From Vespa crabro (Eukaryota; Arthropoda; Insecta; Hymenoptera; Vespidae), in the NCBI RefSeq assembly GCF_910589235.1, contig NC_060975.1:858501-922500 (forward strand): a stretch of DNA of 64,000 nt. Reading direction: 5' to 3'. Both the position numbers and the translations under genes were made by a program. Shown one piece after another: positions 10,840 to 23,267 of this stretch (position 1 is its first letter; each line of letters opens with the position of its first letter). The notes beneath the pieces are model-generated. The model had not been told where the DNA came from. It worked only from the letters and a program-made list of their open reading frames with translations, and did no database searches.

Positions 10840-13487
10840 TTACTGCCTGAGAGAATGATAGCGGGTAACTCGGTCTGCTGACCTAAGAATCATATTCATG
10901 CCTGGTTGTGGTTGTGCAACCGAATGATTTGTAGACGAGTTCGTAGCATGGACCTCTGAGATGCATGAAGTTCTCATACTCGCCTTTCTCACAGGTTTTG
11001 ATATAGATATAGATGTAACAGGAGTAGTAGTAGTTGTATTGTTGTTGATATTATGGATCTGTGTTGTTGGTTTAGATCTAACACGGCGGGTAGGTGGATC
11101 GCAGCTATTGTTGACCAGCCAACTGTTTCTACAATTTCTATAGAAAGATAGAAAGGTCTAAGATTTAGTTTATAACATGCAATATTAGAAATATAAGATG
11201 CTTTATTAATATTATTCAAAGCATGTTATTAAATCTCCAAGGCAGAAGTGCAGAAAAGGGAAGATAAAAGATAAAGAGAATTGTGTTAATAAGAATGGTA
11301 ATAGTTCAAAATAATCTGACCTTTTAACAACTGTTGTTGCTGTAGACCTCGCTAGTAATCTTTTTAAAGGACCTTTTTCCTTATTTCCAGCTAATGTAGC
11401 AATAGCTGTTCCTTTTTTATTTCTAGTTTGCAGTAATGGTCCTAAATATGGACTGAAAGCATAATAATTATTTATATTAAATGATACAAATACATATTAT
11501 GTAGTTTTATATGAACAGATAAACTCACTGAACAACTGTTGATGATCCGGTAGGTGTGCCAATAGAAGATTGATTTACACGTAGTCTTCTTCTTCTAGCT
11601 TTAATTTGATTTAATTTATCACCTTGCGTTAAAGTCGAGGACGAGTGTCTATTTGTTGTTTTAAGACTTGCAACAGGGGTAGAATCATCTAATTTGATTC
11701 CATCCACCCGGTGCATTATGCCAGAAACATTATCTTGTACCACACGAGCGTTGTTTAGATTTAATAGGAATGCGTTTTTAGGCCTTCCCATTATTGAATA
11801 TATACCATATTTATGTACTGGATTTCTATTCTCAGAATGTAGTGGTTCTTTCAGCAATGAGTGAAGAAACGCCTCTTTTCTGAAGCACAAAATTCAGAAT
11901 TCACCGGAATGATGATGCTGATTTATTGCCTACAGAAAATAGGTGTAACTATCGAAATTATATTAATTTATTTAACAACTAAAAGAGAATTTTACTTTTA
12001 TCACAATAAACATATACTAATAATAAATCTAATGTATAAATAATTAGAGATATTGAGTCAACTATATAATATATTAAAAATCATCAAGTATTTGTTATAC
12101 AATTTACTTGGAAAGATTTCAGGAAAGAGTACCCACTTTTCTAGCCATTGCTGTTGATGTCCAATGACAGAACCTGGTCTACATATTCTGATCCATGCAA
12201 TTGTTTCGTGAGCAGTTAAATGATAATGTTTCATAATATAACATCCTATAAGAGAACCAGTTCTGCCGAGACCTGCCTTGCAATGTACAGCTACAGCACC
12301 GCTTGCATTTTCTGATATTTTAAGAAATTGACGCATAATCGAGTCTGTTGGCGTTGAACCATCAACAAAGAAAAGATCTTTGTGTTCAAAACCTGCTTCT
12401 ATGAAACTCGAAGCATCATAGATTTTTGTGTTAAGTCGTATAACTGTAGAGACATTATTACGACGAAAATAATTAAAATATGATTCTGGTGCATGCAATG
12501 GATATCCTGAAAACAAAGCCGGTATTAAAAATATACACGTATTTACAAGATTATAAGATAAATATATAATATATATACCATTCTCAATTTTAGATTTTGC
12601 ATGTGGGCCACAGAAAGCAATGAATTTTCCAGGAACTATCCAATTTAAATCTCCATTCTCAACTTTTTCGAAATGTTCGTATTCTTTAACTCGAAAATTT
12701 TGAAAGTTAAAAAAACCAAGACGATGGCACTTATCTATAGCACTAAGACATTCATATAATGATATTTTGTAACATGGTGATCCAACGGAGGCATCACGGA
12801 ACATCATAAATGGTGGACTGTTTGGACTATTGGTCAAACACTCGTAAGCTTCTTGCACTGTACGTTTGCAGTACAGTATCTGAAATATATAAAAGAAAAT
12901 TATGTATTTATATATTTACATATATGATATACAACCATGATATTTTCTTACAGCATAGCTTCCTATGAGAAAGGCAGCATTCACTCTTTTTTCTGGGTAC
13001 ATCGTAGTATAATGTACAATTTTCTTTTTACTCAGCGTTACTGCCTTAAGTTTCTTATTAACTTTTTGACAATATTGATACAACATAGCTAGATTTAATG
13101 GACCAAAGTCTGCATAAAAATTCTCATATACTAACTCATCGTCAATGCTGAAGTAATGAGTATTGGGTGTACTTTTTGGTTTTACCATTGTTTTTAATGT
13201 TGCAAAGTACAATCGATCTAAACATAAATAGAAACAATTGATATAAATAAATATAAATGAGGAAAATTCTTAAAAGAAGGTAAAAAAAATAAAATGATAA
13301 CTATTAAAAGGAGCATAGTAAAATATCGAAAAGAATAGAAAGAAATCGATAATTGTTTGTACATATAAAAAAAAAAAAAAAAAAAAAAAGAAAAGAAAAA
13401 AAAAGAAAAAGAAAGAAAAAAGAAGGAAGATCGATTACCTTTTATAATTTCGGCCGCGCAAACCAAAACTTCGTCGTTAACATCCAT
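10840..13487 (-). CDS. Cdc14: Cdc14 dual-specificity protein phosphatase
   Basis: Seven exons on the minus strand join in phase: 13487-13439, 13217-12952, 12879-12579, 12506-12137, 11879-11529, 11452-11321 and 11137-10840 (TAA). They give 588 aa, close to vertebrate CDC14A. The N-terminal half is the non-catalytic DSP-like domain. The catalytic P-loop VHCKAGLGRTG (Cys about 281, Arg about 287, the CX5R motif) is in exon 4. Upstream, DGSTPTD supplies the expected Asp region, and a GSVIGHQQQWLE motif follows. The C-terminal ~200 residues (exons 5-7) are low-complexity, rich in R/K, N and T, as in other Cdc14 tails. The family removes phosphates from CDK (SP) sites at mitotic exit and in DNA repair and cilia. 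The gene is divergent from Cdc20/fizzy, about 2.2 kb away. The exon 4/5 junction (donor after 12137) is the least certain, because a second GT lies nearby. Confidence 0.92.
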
Positions 13488-13881
13488 CGTGAAGGAGAGA
13501 ATTTATCGTCCACCAAAGCGTAAATGGCACTTGGACGAACCTGTTATCGATGCGCGATGTAATAAAGAATAACAGAGTTTTAATTAATGCTTACGAATAT
13601 AGCATACGTGTGAGTAAACACGCGGAAGGTTAGAGTGGGTGATATCAAAGGTAAACTGGATTTGAACGACCCACGTACAATGTTAATAGTCATTTTTATG
13701 AATCTAAAAGTATTATGACGATCCTAAGACGTCATTCATGCAAGAATGAACCAATAAATTCGTGGAACGAAGGCAAGTAAGATCGTCATAAGTACGATGA
13801 CGCTTGACACTTACTTGCGTGACCGTTGAAAGATTCAAACTTTGACTGAAGGGGCGGCTGATCAGTTGTTACGTTGCCAAG

Positions 13882-13885
<4 letters not shown>

Positions 13886-13958
<73 letters not shown>
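13886..13958. repeat. CT dinucleotide microsatellite
   Basis: An almost uninterrupted CT run of about 70 bases, broken only by a short T stretch. It lies between the divergent Cdc14 and fizzy genes. Pyrimidine tracts of this kind (GA on the other strand) are possible GAGA-factor or CLAMP binding platforms in insects, but that role is only an inference here. Confidence 0.9.
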
Positions 13959-13961
<3 letters not shown>

Positions 13962-14410
13962 AGTTTAACCCTTTATTTCGTTATTTAGAGCACATTATTT
14001 CACTTTCTCTCATTCGCATCGAGACAACGTTGTTATCCAAGCATCGTAGTTGTCCTTTATTTGAAATGTCAGGTCTCGAGATTTAGCTAATCTCTCGCTT
14101 GTAAGGCCCTCATTATCCACCGTACGATGGTAGAGCAATTTTTGATTCCGCTGCCATGTTGGTTACCCTCGCGGCGTTAAATCGACGATACCAATGGAAT
14201 GTTAAATGATAGGCGCCTGTATTCGAACGTATCCGATATGACGAGGAGACTTCGTTGAAAAGTATTGGAAAAAGAAAACGTGACTGGTCGTCTCTCGGAG
14301 ACATCGAAATATCCAGCGTCGTACGCGCTTTGGCTGAACGAACGTAGAGAATCGGTTTAGAAAGGAGCAGAGAGAAAGATAGAGAAAGAGAGAACAAGTA
14401 TAGAAGATAG

Positions 14411-14418
14411 AAAGAGAG

Positions 14419-14484
<66 letters not shown>
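14411..14484. repeat. GATA/GA microsatellite
   Basis: Tandem GATA units merge into a GA run. This is a compound microsatellite in the non-coding region upstream of fizzy. A long apparent reading frame over it on the minus strand is an artefact of the repeat. Confidence 0.9.
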
Positions 14485-14485
<1 letters not shown>

Positions 14486-14840
14486 CAGACAAGGAGAAAG
14501 GAAAAAAGAGGAAAAATCAAATACGAGATCTTTCGAACTAAATCGAGCGAGATTTGAACCCTTTTAAACCTTGCCAAGAATTCTTCGTGAACAGCATCAC
14601 GACCTTTCACCTTCTTACATGCATACGCCTCTTTCTCTACTACGCCTACGACGCGATAACTACGTCGTACGGCGCACGTCGCAAGAACTATTATTTCGAT
14701 CTCTTTTCCCTTCTCTTCTTCCTTAGACACGTAATATACCGAAAACAAACGTGAAAAAATCGATATAAATAAGGTGAACGTAGAATAAAATATATGCGAT
14801 GTACCGTATATTTTGATCCTTATCAATGAGGTCTCCTTCG

Positions 14841-14877
<37 letters not shown>

Positions 14878-15723
14878 TCCTCCCACCCCCTCTCTCTCTC
14901 TTTCTCTTTTTCTCTGTTTCTCTCTCTATCCTATCGTATATTATATCTGCAACATAAAATCGCTGTATTCTGTCGCTGTTCCAGTTAAATATCGATTGGC
15001 ACGAAAGAAAAAAAAATGAGAACAATAAAAATAGGTACTATCCCGCGAAATATTATTATTTTCTCACCTTTGATATTAGAATTTCATGTCAATCATCTGT
15101 CCTGTACGTCGGAGGAAAACTTTTTTTGAATATGTTAGGTTTTAAACTCGAAGAAAATGGCGGATCGTAGCTTGATGTTGATTAGTCGATTTTTCTCTCG
15201 TTCGGCCAATCAAAGCAACAGAAATTGAAAAGTTATATGGATTTAATTTTATTCTAATTTTAAATAAATATTTGTTTTACAATCGATATAAATACGTTAG
15301 TTTTTATAATTTCTTAAGACAATTACGTTTATTTTTATTAAAATAATATTGATGAAAATTCTCCTGAAAATTGTTTCGAAGCGCCATCCTAGAAGGAAAG
15401 ACGTATTAAATTCAAAATTTAACGGTCGCTTGAAGATTTTCAGATGTTTCGTCCGTTTAAATGACCCAAAGTTGTCTCACGAGCTTATTGCTGTACAGTG
15501 TAAAAGATTTTTTATTTCTGGTGAATGTAGTAATTCTTTCTTTTTTTTTTTTTTTTAAGCAACTTAATCATACAATACATTTATTAGAAAAGTCACTCTG
15601 GAAGTTCTTTTCTTAATAGATTAATTTTCGTAAAGATTTGGAAGATCTGCATCGTAAAAAATACGTTCGTGAATACTGTATAATTTTCGTTGTTAAGTTT
15701 TTATTATTACATAATCTATAATC

Positions 15724-17883
15724 ATGTCGCATTTAAAATATATGAAAGAATTAAATAATTTAACCCGAATGGATGAAGCCATAAAAGGACCACTTCCACG
15801 CTGGCAGAAAAAATGTTTGGAGGCATCAAATTCAAGGCAGTGCATTATATCTCACATTATGTTATTTTCATTCAATCATCAAAATATGTAATTGTTTTCT
15901 TTTTTCTTTCCTTTTCTTTTTTTTTTTTTTTTCCTTTTTTTTTCTTACAGTAATGTTAGCTTAAACTCATCGCGCAAAGTTATGTCTGGATCTTGTATGA
16001 ATACCACTACAGGGAAATCGCCAACAAAAAAATATGATTCGAAGAACAAAAAGACACCATCAAAAGGAAATAAAAAATCTCCAGGTATATAAAATTTTAT
16101 GGCAATTTTATTATTACTATTTATGAAGATTAATTTTATTTTCAACAACAGGTCGTAATGTTAATACTCCTGCTAGTACACCCAATGGTGGAGATAGATT
16201 TATTCCTTGCAGATCGACAACAAATTTTGATTTAGGTTATTATAAGGTATCTTTTTTTTTTTTTTTATAATTGATTGTTAGTTATTACTTTTTTTTTTAA
16301 ATTAATTGTTATTAATTACTTCTCTTTAATATCTAAAATTGTATTTTTTCTATTTAAGATTCAGCAGCAACAAGCTGATCAAGATGGTGACAAAGGAGAT
16401 AACATAAGTCCTACAAAGAAAGAAATGCAACGTTTGATAGGAGAAAATCTACATGGTGGGGATATCAATAATATGAGAGTTTTATCGTATCAGAATAAAG
16501 CTCCAGCTCCGCCTGAAGGATATCAGAATCCTTTAAGAGTTGTTTATAGTCAAACAAAAACACCAGCCAGTGTTAAAGCTTCTACAAGATATATCCCTCA
16601 AACCCCTGATCGAATATTGGATGCACCAGAAATTATTGATGATTATTGTAGGTATATAGTAAAAAAAAAAAAAATATATATATATATATATATTACATTG
16701 TATAATTACAATGTCATTAAATGCATTGTTTCTATTTGCAGATTTGAATCTGATTGACTGGTCAGAAAATAACGTTTTAGCTGTAGCCTTAGGTAATAGT
16801 GTATATTTATGGAATGCTGGAACAGGCACTATAGCACAACTATTTGAGTTAGAAAGCAATGATTATGTATGTTCTGTAGCATGGATTCAGGAAGGTCCAT
16901 ATTTAGCTATTGGAACTACTGTAGGTAATACAGAACTATGGGATTGTAGTGAAATAAAGAGAGTACGTGTAATGAATGGTCATGCTGCTAGAGTTGGTTC
17001 TCTTGCATGGAATTCTCATATTTTGACAAGTGGCTGCAGGTATTTTAACAAATATATAGAAGACGACACTATGTTTATCACTATATTATTCTTTATGTAG
17101 TGTCAGATCTTACAATTACTTTTTTTTTTTCTTTTTTTCAGAGGTGGTCAAATAGTACACCATGATGTTAGACAACGTCAACATTTAATATCATCTATGA
17201 ATGCACATGCTCAAGAAGTATGTGGTTTAAAATGGTCACCAGATGGAAAATATTTAGCTAGTGGTGGCAATGATAATATGCTTTATATATGGCCAGTAGT
17301 TGCTGGACAAAATCATTCCCATACTCAACCTCTTTACACATTAAATCAACACCAAGCAGCTGTAAAAGCACTTGCATGGTGTCCTTGGCAAAATAATATT
17401 TTAGCTAGTGGTGGTGGTACTGCAGATAGAACAATTAGATTTTGGAATTGTAATACAGGTGAAGAGACAATTATATACTTGTTTATTATACTAATTTAAA
17501 TATTATAAATCATGTTCATGAAACTTATTTATATATGATTCATTTCGAATACAGGAGCTTGTATAAATAGTATAGATACGAAATCACAAGTATGCTCATT
17601 GCTTTGGTCTTCAACATATAAAGAAATAATCTCAGGCCATGGATATGCGCAAAATCAATTAACTATATGGAAATATCCAGGAATGACAAAAGTTGCAGAA
17701 TTAACTGGCCATTCTAGTCGTGTTTTACATTTAGCCATGTCTCCTGATGGTACTACAGTTCTTAGCGCAGGTGCTGATGAAACATTAAGATTGTGGAAAT
17801 GTTTTCTACCTGATCCACAAAAGAAAAAGGAACTTAGTGAAGTTAAATCTATACCATCCAGACTTAAGCAATCAATAAGATAA
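15724..17883 (+). CDS. fzy: Cdc20/fizzy, WD40 activator of the APC/C
   Basis: Seven exons join in phase: 15724-15839, 15951-16084, 16152-16246, 16359-16647, 16742-17039, 17142-17458 and 17555-17883 (TAA). They encode 525 aa, essentially the length of Drosophila Fizzy. The N-terminus is basic and disordered. The C-box GDRFIPCRS (about residues 97-105) binds the APC/C. The WD40 propeller starts near residue 212 with LNLIDWSENNVLAVALG, followed by further blades (ASGGNDN, ILASGGGTADRTIRFWN, VLSAGADETLRLWK). The protein ends in the Ile-Arg tail used for APC/C docking. The N-terminal MSHLKYMKELNN and the overall length favour Cdc20 over Fzr/Cdh1. In the family it recruits D-box substrates such as securin and cyclin B and is the target of the spindle checkpoint. 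A candidate AATAAA lies at 18152-18157. Confidence 0.95.
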
Positions 17884-18114
17884 AATTTAATATTAAATCT
17901 CTATATCCGAATATTTTAAAATTTATTAGCCTTAATTATTTTCAACCATTAACTCTCTTGACAAAGAAAAATATTTTATTCTCGTAAGATAAAGTATTTG
18001 ATTTAGAATATTTTATTTTCTTACAATAATAGGTATGCAACTGTTGTTTCTTATTGACACGTACTTATACATCTACTTTAAGAGATATTATCTTGACTTT
18101 TAAATAGTGTACTA

Positions 18115-18145
<31 letters not shown>

Positions 18146-18560
18146 ACTTGAAATAAATTATTATTTTTTCTAGTATTTCGTAAATAAATAAATTTTAATA
18201 TCTGAAATAACTATATATATTTATATATGTAATTATATTTATATTCATATAATATGTTAATAATAAGAAAAAGCCATAGTGTTGAAATGAAATATATATA
18301 CTGATCCCTTTTTTCCTACACCATTGGATTCAGGTAGTCAGATTGACCCAACCTTCCAGGCATATGAATACCAATAGGTGTAAGATGGTAGAATTAAACA
18401 GGAAATTAATATAATCGGTTTGAAACGTAAAAATATAGTTAAAAGTATTATACAATTATTATAATCTATATTTATATATAATGTGTAAAAAATTTTTTTG
18501 ACAATATTTTGGTGAAATAAATGTATATACATACTTGAATATAGTAAATTTTGCATAAAA
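17884..18560. other. Short intergenic spacer between fizzy and inturned
   Basis: About 680 bp of AT-rich sequence with a poly-A run (around 18116-18142) followed by AATAAA at 18152-18157, a plausible end for the fizzy transcript. The next gene starts on the same strand at 18561. No additional coding exon is seen; the small minus-strand reading frames here look like noise. Confidence 0.5.
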
Positions 18561-21500
18561 ATGAATGATGCAGAGAGTAAAACATTATTATTGAAACCTG
18601 ATCAAACAAGCCATTTGGAAAATACAAAGCAAGATGATAATGAACACAATTGGTGGGCAAGTGACAGTGGATCAAGTACAGGTTCATATTATTCTGACAG
18701 TGACAGGTATAGAAACAATTAATAAAATTTCCATGGAAGTAAATTGAATACATTGAAATTAATTATTTACACGTAATCTCACATATAGCTCTATAATCGA
18801 ATGGGAGTCAGAAATTGGACCAAATGGGGAAGTATTCTATATAGAATCTCCAGTAGAAACTTTATCAAGCAGTTTAACATTTTGCGACGATTCAAGAAAA
18901 AGTCCACAACCAGAATTAACACGGAGGCGTAGTACTAGAGCAGGTAAACTTATGCGTCTATTAAGACGTAAGGATAGTAAAAGATGGAGTACAAGAAATA
19001 AGAAAGGTAATACTAATTTAGTTGGTAGTAATAGAGGAAGTCAAGAAAAGGAAGGAAATGGAAATAAGGAAGTTACTTTTAGAGATTTTCAGGTACATGT
19101 AATAATATAGTTCCAATGTGTAATTTGAATAAATTAATAAATAAGTAAAATTGATTTTAACTTTTTAGGCAGGTGAAATTCGTGAAGTTACTTTATGGGT
19201 TGATCCTGAGAAAAGACATAAATTAGGGAGAAGAGCCACATTGTGTGAAGCATATTTTGGTATAACACCAGGTACTTTTTCAGATAAAGTTAGAGTTATG
19301 GTTGCTGGGTTTATACCAGATGGTGAAGCAATGAAAAATAAAAATATTAAAATTGGAGATTGGTTAAAGAGTATAAATTCAAATAATGTTACATTTCAAA
19401 ACTTGGATTACGTATTATCTGAGATAACTACTCCAACAAATGTAAGATAATAATTCTCTTCGTGCTAATACGTATTAAAAATTAATATTAAATGTTTTTT
19501 TTTTTTTTTTTTTTTTTATATATTCTTATAATAATTAAATATCATATCTGAGAGAGCATATTTATGTATATAGGTGACATTAGAACTTCAAAGAGTTGCA
19601 GGGATTGATGTTACAGCAAAAGTGCCTGGAATGAATACAATCAAAGTAATTTTATTTTACAATTTAAATCGTAAATACAATAAATAATGTTAAATTATTT
19701 ATTGTATATGGAGCATATATTATATTTATATTTTTAGCAATCAACATTAGTGCAAAATATTGTTAACAAAGGAGAAAGTGTAAACTTAATGGAAAGTTTA
19801 TTAATTTATCCGCTTGGTATAATATATCTATGTACTACAGATCTTTCAGAAACAGGTCAAGAATTGCAGGGTGTATTATACTCCTTTCCAAGATCTGATA
19901 ATGTACATTCTACTTTATGTTCAGCAAGAGGTGCCTTTATAACATTAAATCATTTGTTACCAGAGATAGTAGGTGCACAACCAATCAGGTAAATTCTCAT
20001 TAATTTTTATATGGCTATACTATTAAAGAAAACAATTATATGCGTTTTCCTTTTTTTTAGTACAACTGTACATATAGCAGGAGAAGAAATGCACATTGTA
20101 TATACACCTTGCAATGAAGAATTATTATTGATTGCATTGCCAGAGAAATGGTAAGTATATATAAATAATATTGGAATTAATAAAATTTAAACATTATTTA
20201 TAAGATGTTTACCTTTTTTTTTAACTTTTTATAAAATTCATTAAATATTTCAGTTGTAGTCTTGAAGAAGTTAGTATGTTATCTGCAGATATTGTCAAGA
20301 CTTTAGAATTTACCTATCAATCATTAACAAAATGTTTTACAAATCAAGAGAACTACGATAGCATAGATCATTTTTTCTTATTAATTATACAAAGATTATT
20401 AGATATAAAGAATTCTGAAGATAATACTAACAGTTCAAAGAACGAAATAGACTTACAATGTTCTACAAGGAATCTTGAGAATTATAAGTTCAAAAGTAGT
20501 TTTTCAGTTGCACATTTTGTTCATTTGCCAAGAGATGCTCAAATACAAATTGATGCTGCATTAAATGAAATGGAAGCTATGGATTATAGAGACTGGGTAT
20601 ATATCTCTTTATATGTTTTATTTAATTTAGTTCTAAAGATTTAAAAAATTGTACCTGATAGTAATAATTAAATTTATGTGAATATCATACAGAATGAAGA
20701 TCCTATGGATTGTCAAAGACTGTATACAATACTTGGCAGTTGTATATATCATAAATGTTATCTCCTAGGATCTCATTTACCTCATGAAGATTTAATTGAA
20801 ATACATGCATTTTTACGACAAAATGGCTTGCTGAATTTGGTTAATACAGAACCTGTGAAATCTCTTGTCATATGGAAAAGAGTTTATCCTTTATCCTGTA
20901 ATAGAGGAAATATTGAGACACATAGTTCTAATCAACCATTGGTTCCAAATGGAAAATGGTTTTTACTTATTGTCGGCTATGAACATGATTTATTAGCAGT
21001 TCTTTTAGAATCTGGCGGTTGTACTGCAAAGTAAGAATGAAATTATATTCTTTATTAATAATTTTTAATCTTTAATTAAAAGAAAAACTTTATTGTAATC
21101 TTAATAGGTACGACGACACAACCGGACCAGATGTGTTTTATGTGGAAGAAGCTCAAGAAACTCTTAAACATATACAGAAAATAGGAATAACAACATTAGC
21201 TGCAAAATGGATTACATCTAATGCCAGACCAGAAGTAATTCCTTATGAAGATAGCATGTTATCAAAACAATCATCCAGCATAACAGAAAATTTGTTAGGC
21301 TTTATAAAATCATCGGATGTACAAAGTGTAATACCTAAGCCAAATCTTAATACTTCTGCTAATAAAAAGACACAAGAACTGGCTTCAATTTTAAAAAAGC
21401 GTAATTTAGAAGAAAGCCCAACAGTTTTAGGATCAGGTAAAATCACTTAAGTGATTATATTAGTTCTTATTTATTTATTTAGTTTTTTTTTTTTATAACA

Positions 21501-22279
21501 AATGAATATACTATTATTATATTCTAGTATATTCTCTGCAAACATCAGAAGATTCATTAAGTCAAGGAACAGGTGCAATAAGTGAAGTTAGCGACGAGGC
21601 AATGCCAATATTAGGAAGACGGGCAACTAGAGAAAAGATTAGTAGTGGATCAAAATATTCTGATGATAGTGATTCAGATATAGATATTTACAGGGTAAAT
21701 ATATTATTTCCTTCAATTAACCAAGGATGTATTTTTTTTTTTGTAAATGATTTTCTAAGAAAAAGAACAAAATATACATAAATAAGAAAATTATTTCTTT
21801 TCTTTTTTCAGAATGATAGTCAGGTAATGAATAGTGATATATCCAATATACGGGATAATTTGTTAAATCAAGTGGAGTATTTATTACCAAACAAATTGAC
21901 TGCAGGTGAAAAAAATTATTTATATCATTATGTACATTTGGATTTGACTGAGGGTATTTTGTTGTCCTCTCATCCAATTGAAACGTCATCAAAAGACAAC
22001 AAAATTTTAATAAATTTTAACAAATGTGTGCATATGATACATCGATTATTACATAACACAATACGTTTTAAAACAATGTTAAATCAAGATATGGATAAAA
22101 CTGTGATCAACAAAAGTTTAATTGCTATTAAAGAACATGGTATTCTTTTTGAATGGGATAACACAACATATTGGGTCATAGGACGATTATATACAACTCC
22201 ACATCCAAAAGAGTTGTACGTATGTTATCAGGATTCTGCTCCACAGAATTTAGTTGAAATAGCATTTAGATTAAATTAA
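18561..22279 (+). CDS. in: Inturned, planar cell polarity effector (PDZ and longin-type CPLANE subunit)
   Basis: Eleven exons join in phase: 18561-18706, 18789-19092, 19169-19441, 19574-19645, 19738-19988, 20061-20150, 20254-20596, 20693-21030, 21108-21436, 21528-21694 and 21812-22279 (TAA). They give 926 aa, similar to human INTU (about 940). The first ~150 residues are acidic and Ser-rich, then basic (RRRSTR, RLLRRKD). A PDZ-like domain follows at about 150-265 (ATLCEAYFGITPG, GDWLKSINSNNVT). The middle and C-terminal parts match the longin-like regions of INTU (NLMESLLIYPLGIIYL; a terminal block ending IAFRLN). In the family, Inturned works with Fuzzy and Fritz/WDPCP downstream of Frizzled polarity, as a Rab23 exchange complex that restricts prehair or cilium formation. 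A linker near 690-770 is Ser/Asp-rich. A candidate AATAAA is at 22309-22314. The ATG is preceded by an in-frame stop. Confidence 0.93.
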
Positions 22280-22938
22280 TTATAGCTTTAGATTAAAGTA
22301 AGTTTAATAATAAATGTATTATATTTTTCTTTTTATAACAACATATGTTGTTCTATAAATATTAATTTACATTATTTTTTTGTTTTTGTTTTTACTTTTA
22401 TGAACATGTTTAATACAGCAATATAAAATATTGCACGTATAAAATATTCGTTTGCAATAAAAAGGCAGTGGAATAAATATTTTAAATTACAGAATGGATA
22501 CAAATGCAAGTGTATATAAAATATACAAAACACATCTTTTTATTCACATCTTTGTATATATATACAAACTATTGACTTTGTACATATATACAAAATATTA
22601 GAAAACATGTTCTTTATTATATTATCTATAAAAATGAGGTGCGTGAATAAGGACAGTAAACTTTACGCGTTTTCATACAACTGCATAAGTTAACATTAAT
22701 TTTTTTGTCTATACATTATTCTACTACTTATATCCACAAATTTTTTAAATGTTCCAATAAAATTTAAATACATTTAATAAGTTATTTCAGCCGCTTTATA
22801 GTGGTTATTATTTTCTATGCGATATTATAATGGTTTATAATGTATTTTTTACTATAGTAAAAAAATAAAAAAAAAAAAAAAGTAAAAAAAACAAGATAAA
22901 TCCATTTGACTTCTTGTTAAGACATTATGTAGAAAAGT

Positions 22939-22974
<36 letters not shown>

Positions 22975-23038
22975 AACTTAAATGAGGGATGAACATTTGC
23001 GTTATTACTATTAGTTACAAATTTTTAACTAAGGGAAA

Positions 23039-23079
<41 letters not shown>

Positions 23080-23128
23080 GAATCAAATAGAAATAAAAAT
23101 ACATATACTGCTCCATTTAAAATTAGAC

Positions 23129-23182
<54 letters not shown>

Positions 23183-23267
23183 TTAATGTAGGTTCATAAT
23201 ACTTCCTATCTTACATCGAAAAAATACTTTATACGTTGTTATATAGAATATGGATTAAGTTTCTTTA
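22280..23267. other. Convergent intergenic region with poly-A/T runs and an AAT array
   Basis: The inturned gene (+) and the F-box gene (-) converge here. The region carries A-rich tracts near 22860, a poly-T (around 22941-22970), a poly-A (around 23044-23075) and an AAT microsatellite at 23130-23181. No coding potential is seen. It presumably contains both 3' UTRs. Confidence 0.55.
23130..23181. repeat. AAT trinucleotide microsatellite
   Basis: About 17 perfect AAT units, in the convergent 3' region between inturned and the F-box gene. Several further AAT arrays occur in the window, so this is a general feature of the genome rather than of one gene. Confidence 0.92.

Larger units (their letters stand above)
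13488..15723. other. Divergent intergenic region between Cdc14 and fizzy
   Basis: This 2.2 kb separates two genes transcribed away from each other and should hold both promoters. It contains a CT run (13886-13958), GATA/GA repeats (14411-14484), further CT tracts (around 14842-14920) and poly-T (15540-15556). GC-richer, mixed-composition patches lie at about 13500-13870 and 14100-14360. An ATG in good context at 15157 opens a 23-codon reading frame ending at 15228, which may be a small upstream ORF of the fizzy leader. No further coding exon was recognised. Confidence 0.5.

Noticed and set aside
14113..14886. 257-codon minus-strand reading frame upstream of fizzy
   Set aside because: Large parts are GA/CT microsatellite translated as Glu-Arg and Ser-Leu. 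The less repetitive middle part (VVEKEAYACKKVKGRD) has no recognisable family, so it is not called as a gene.
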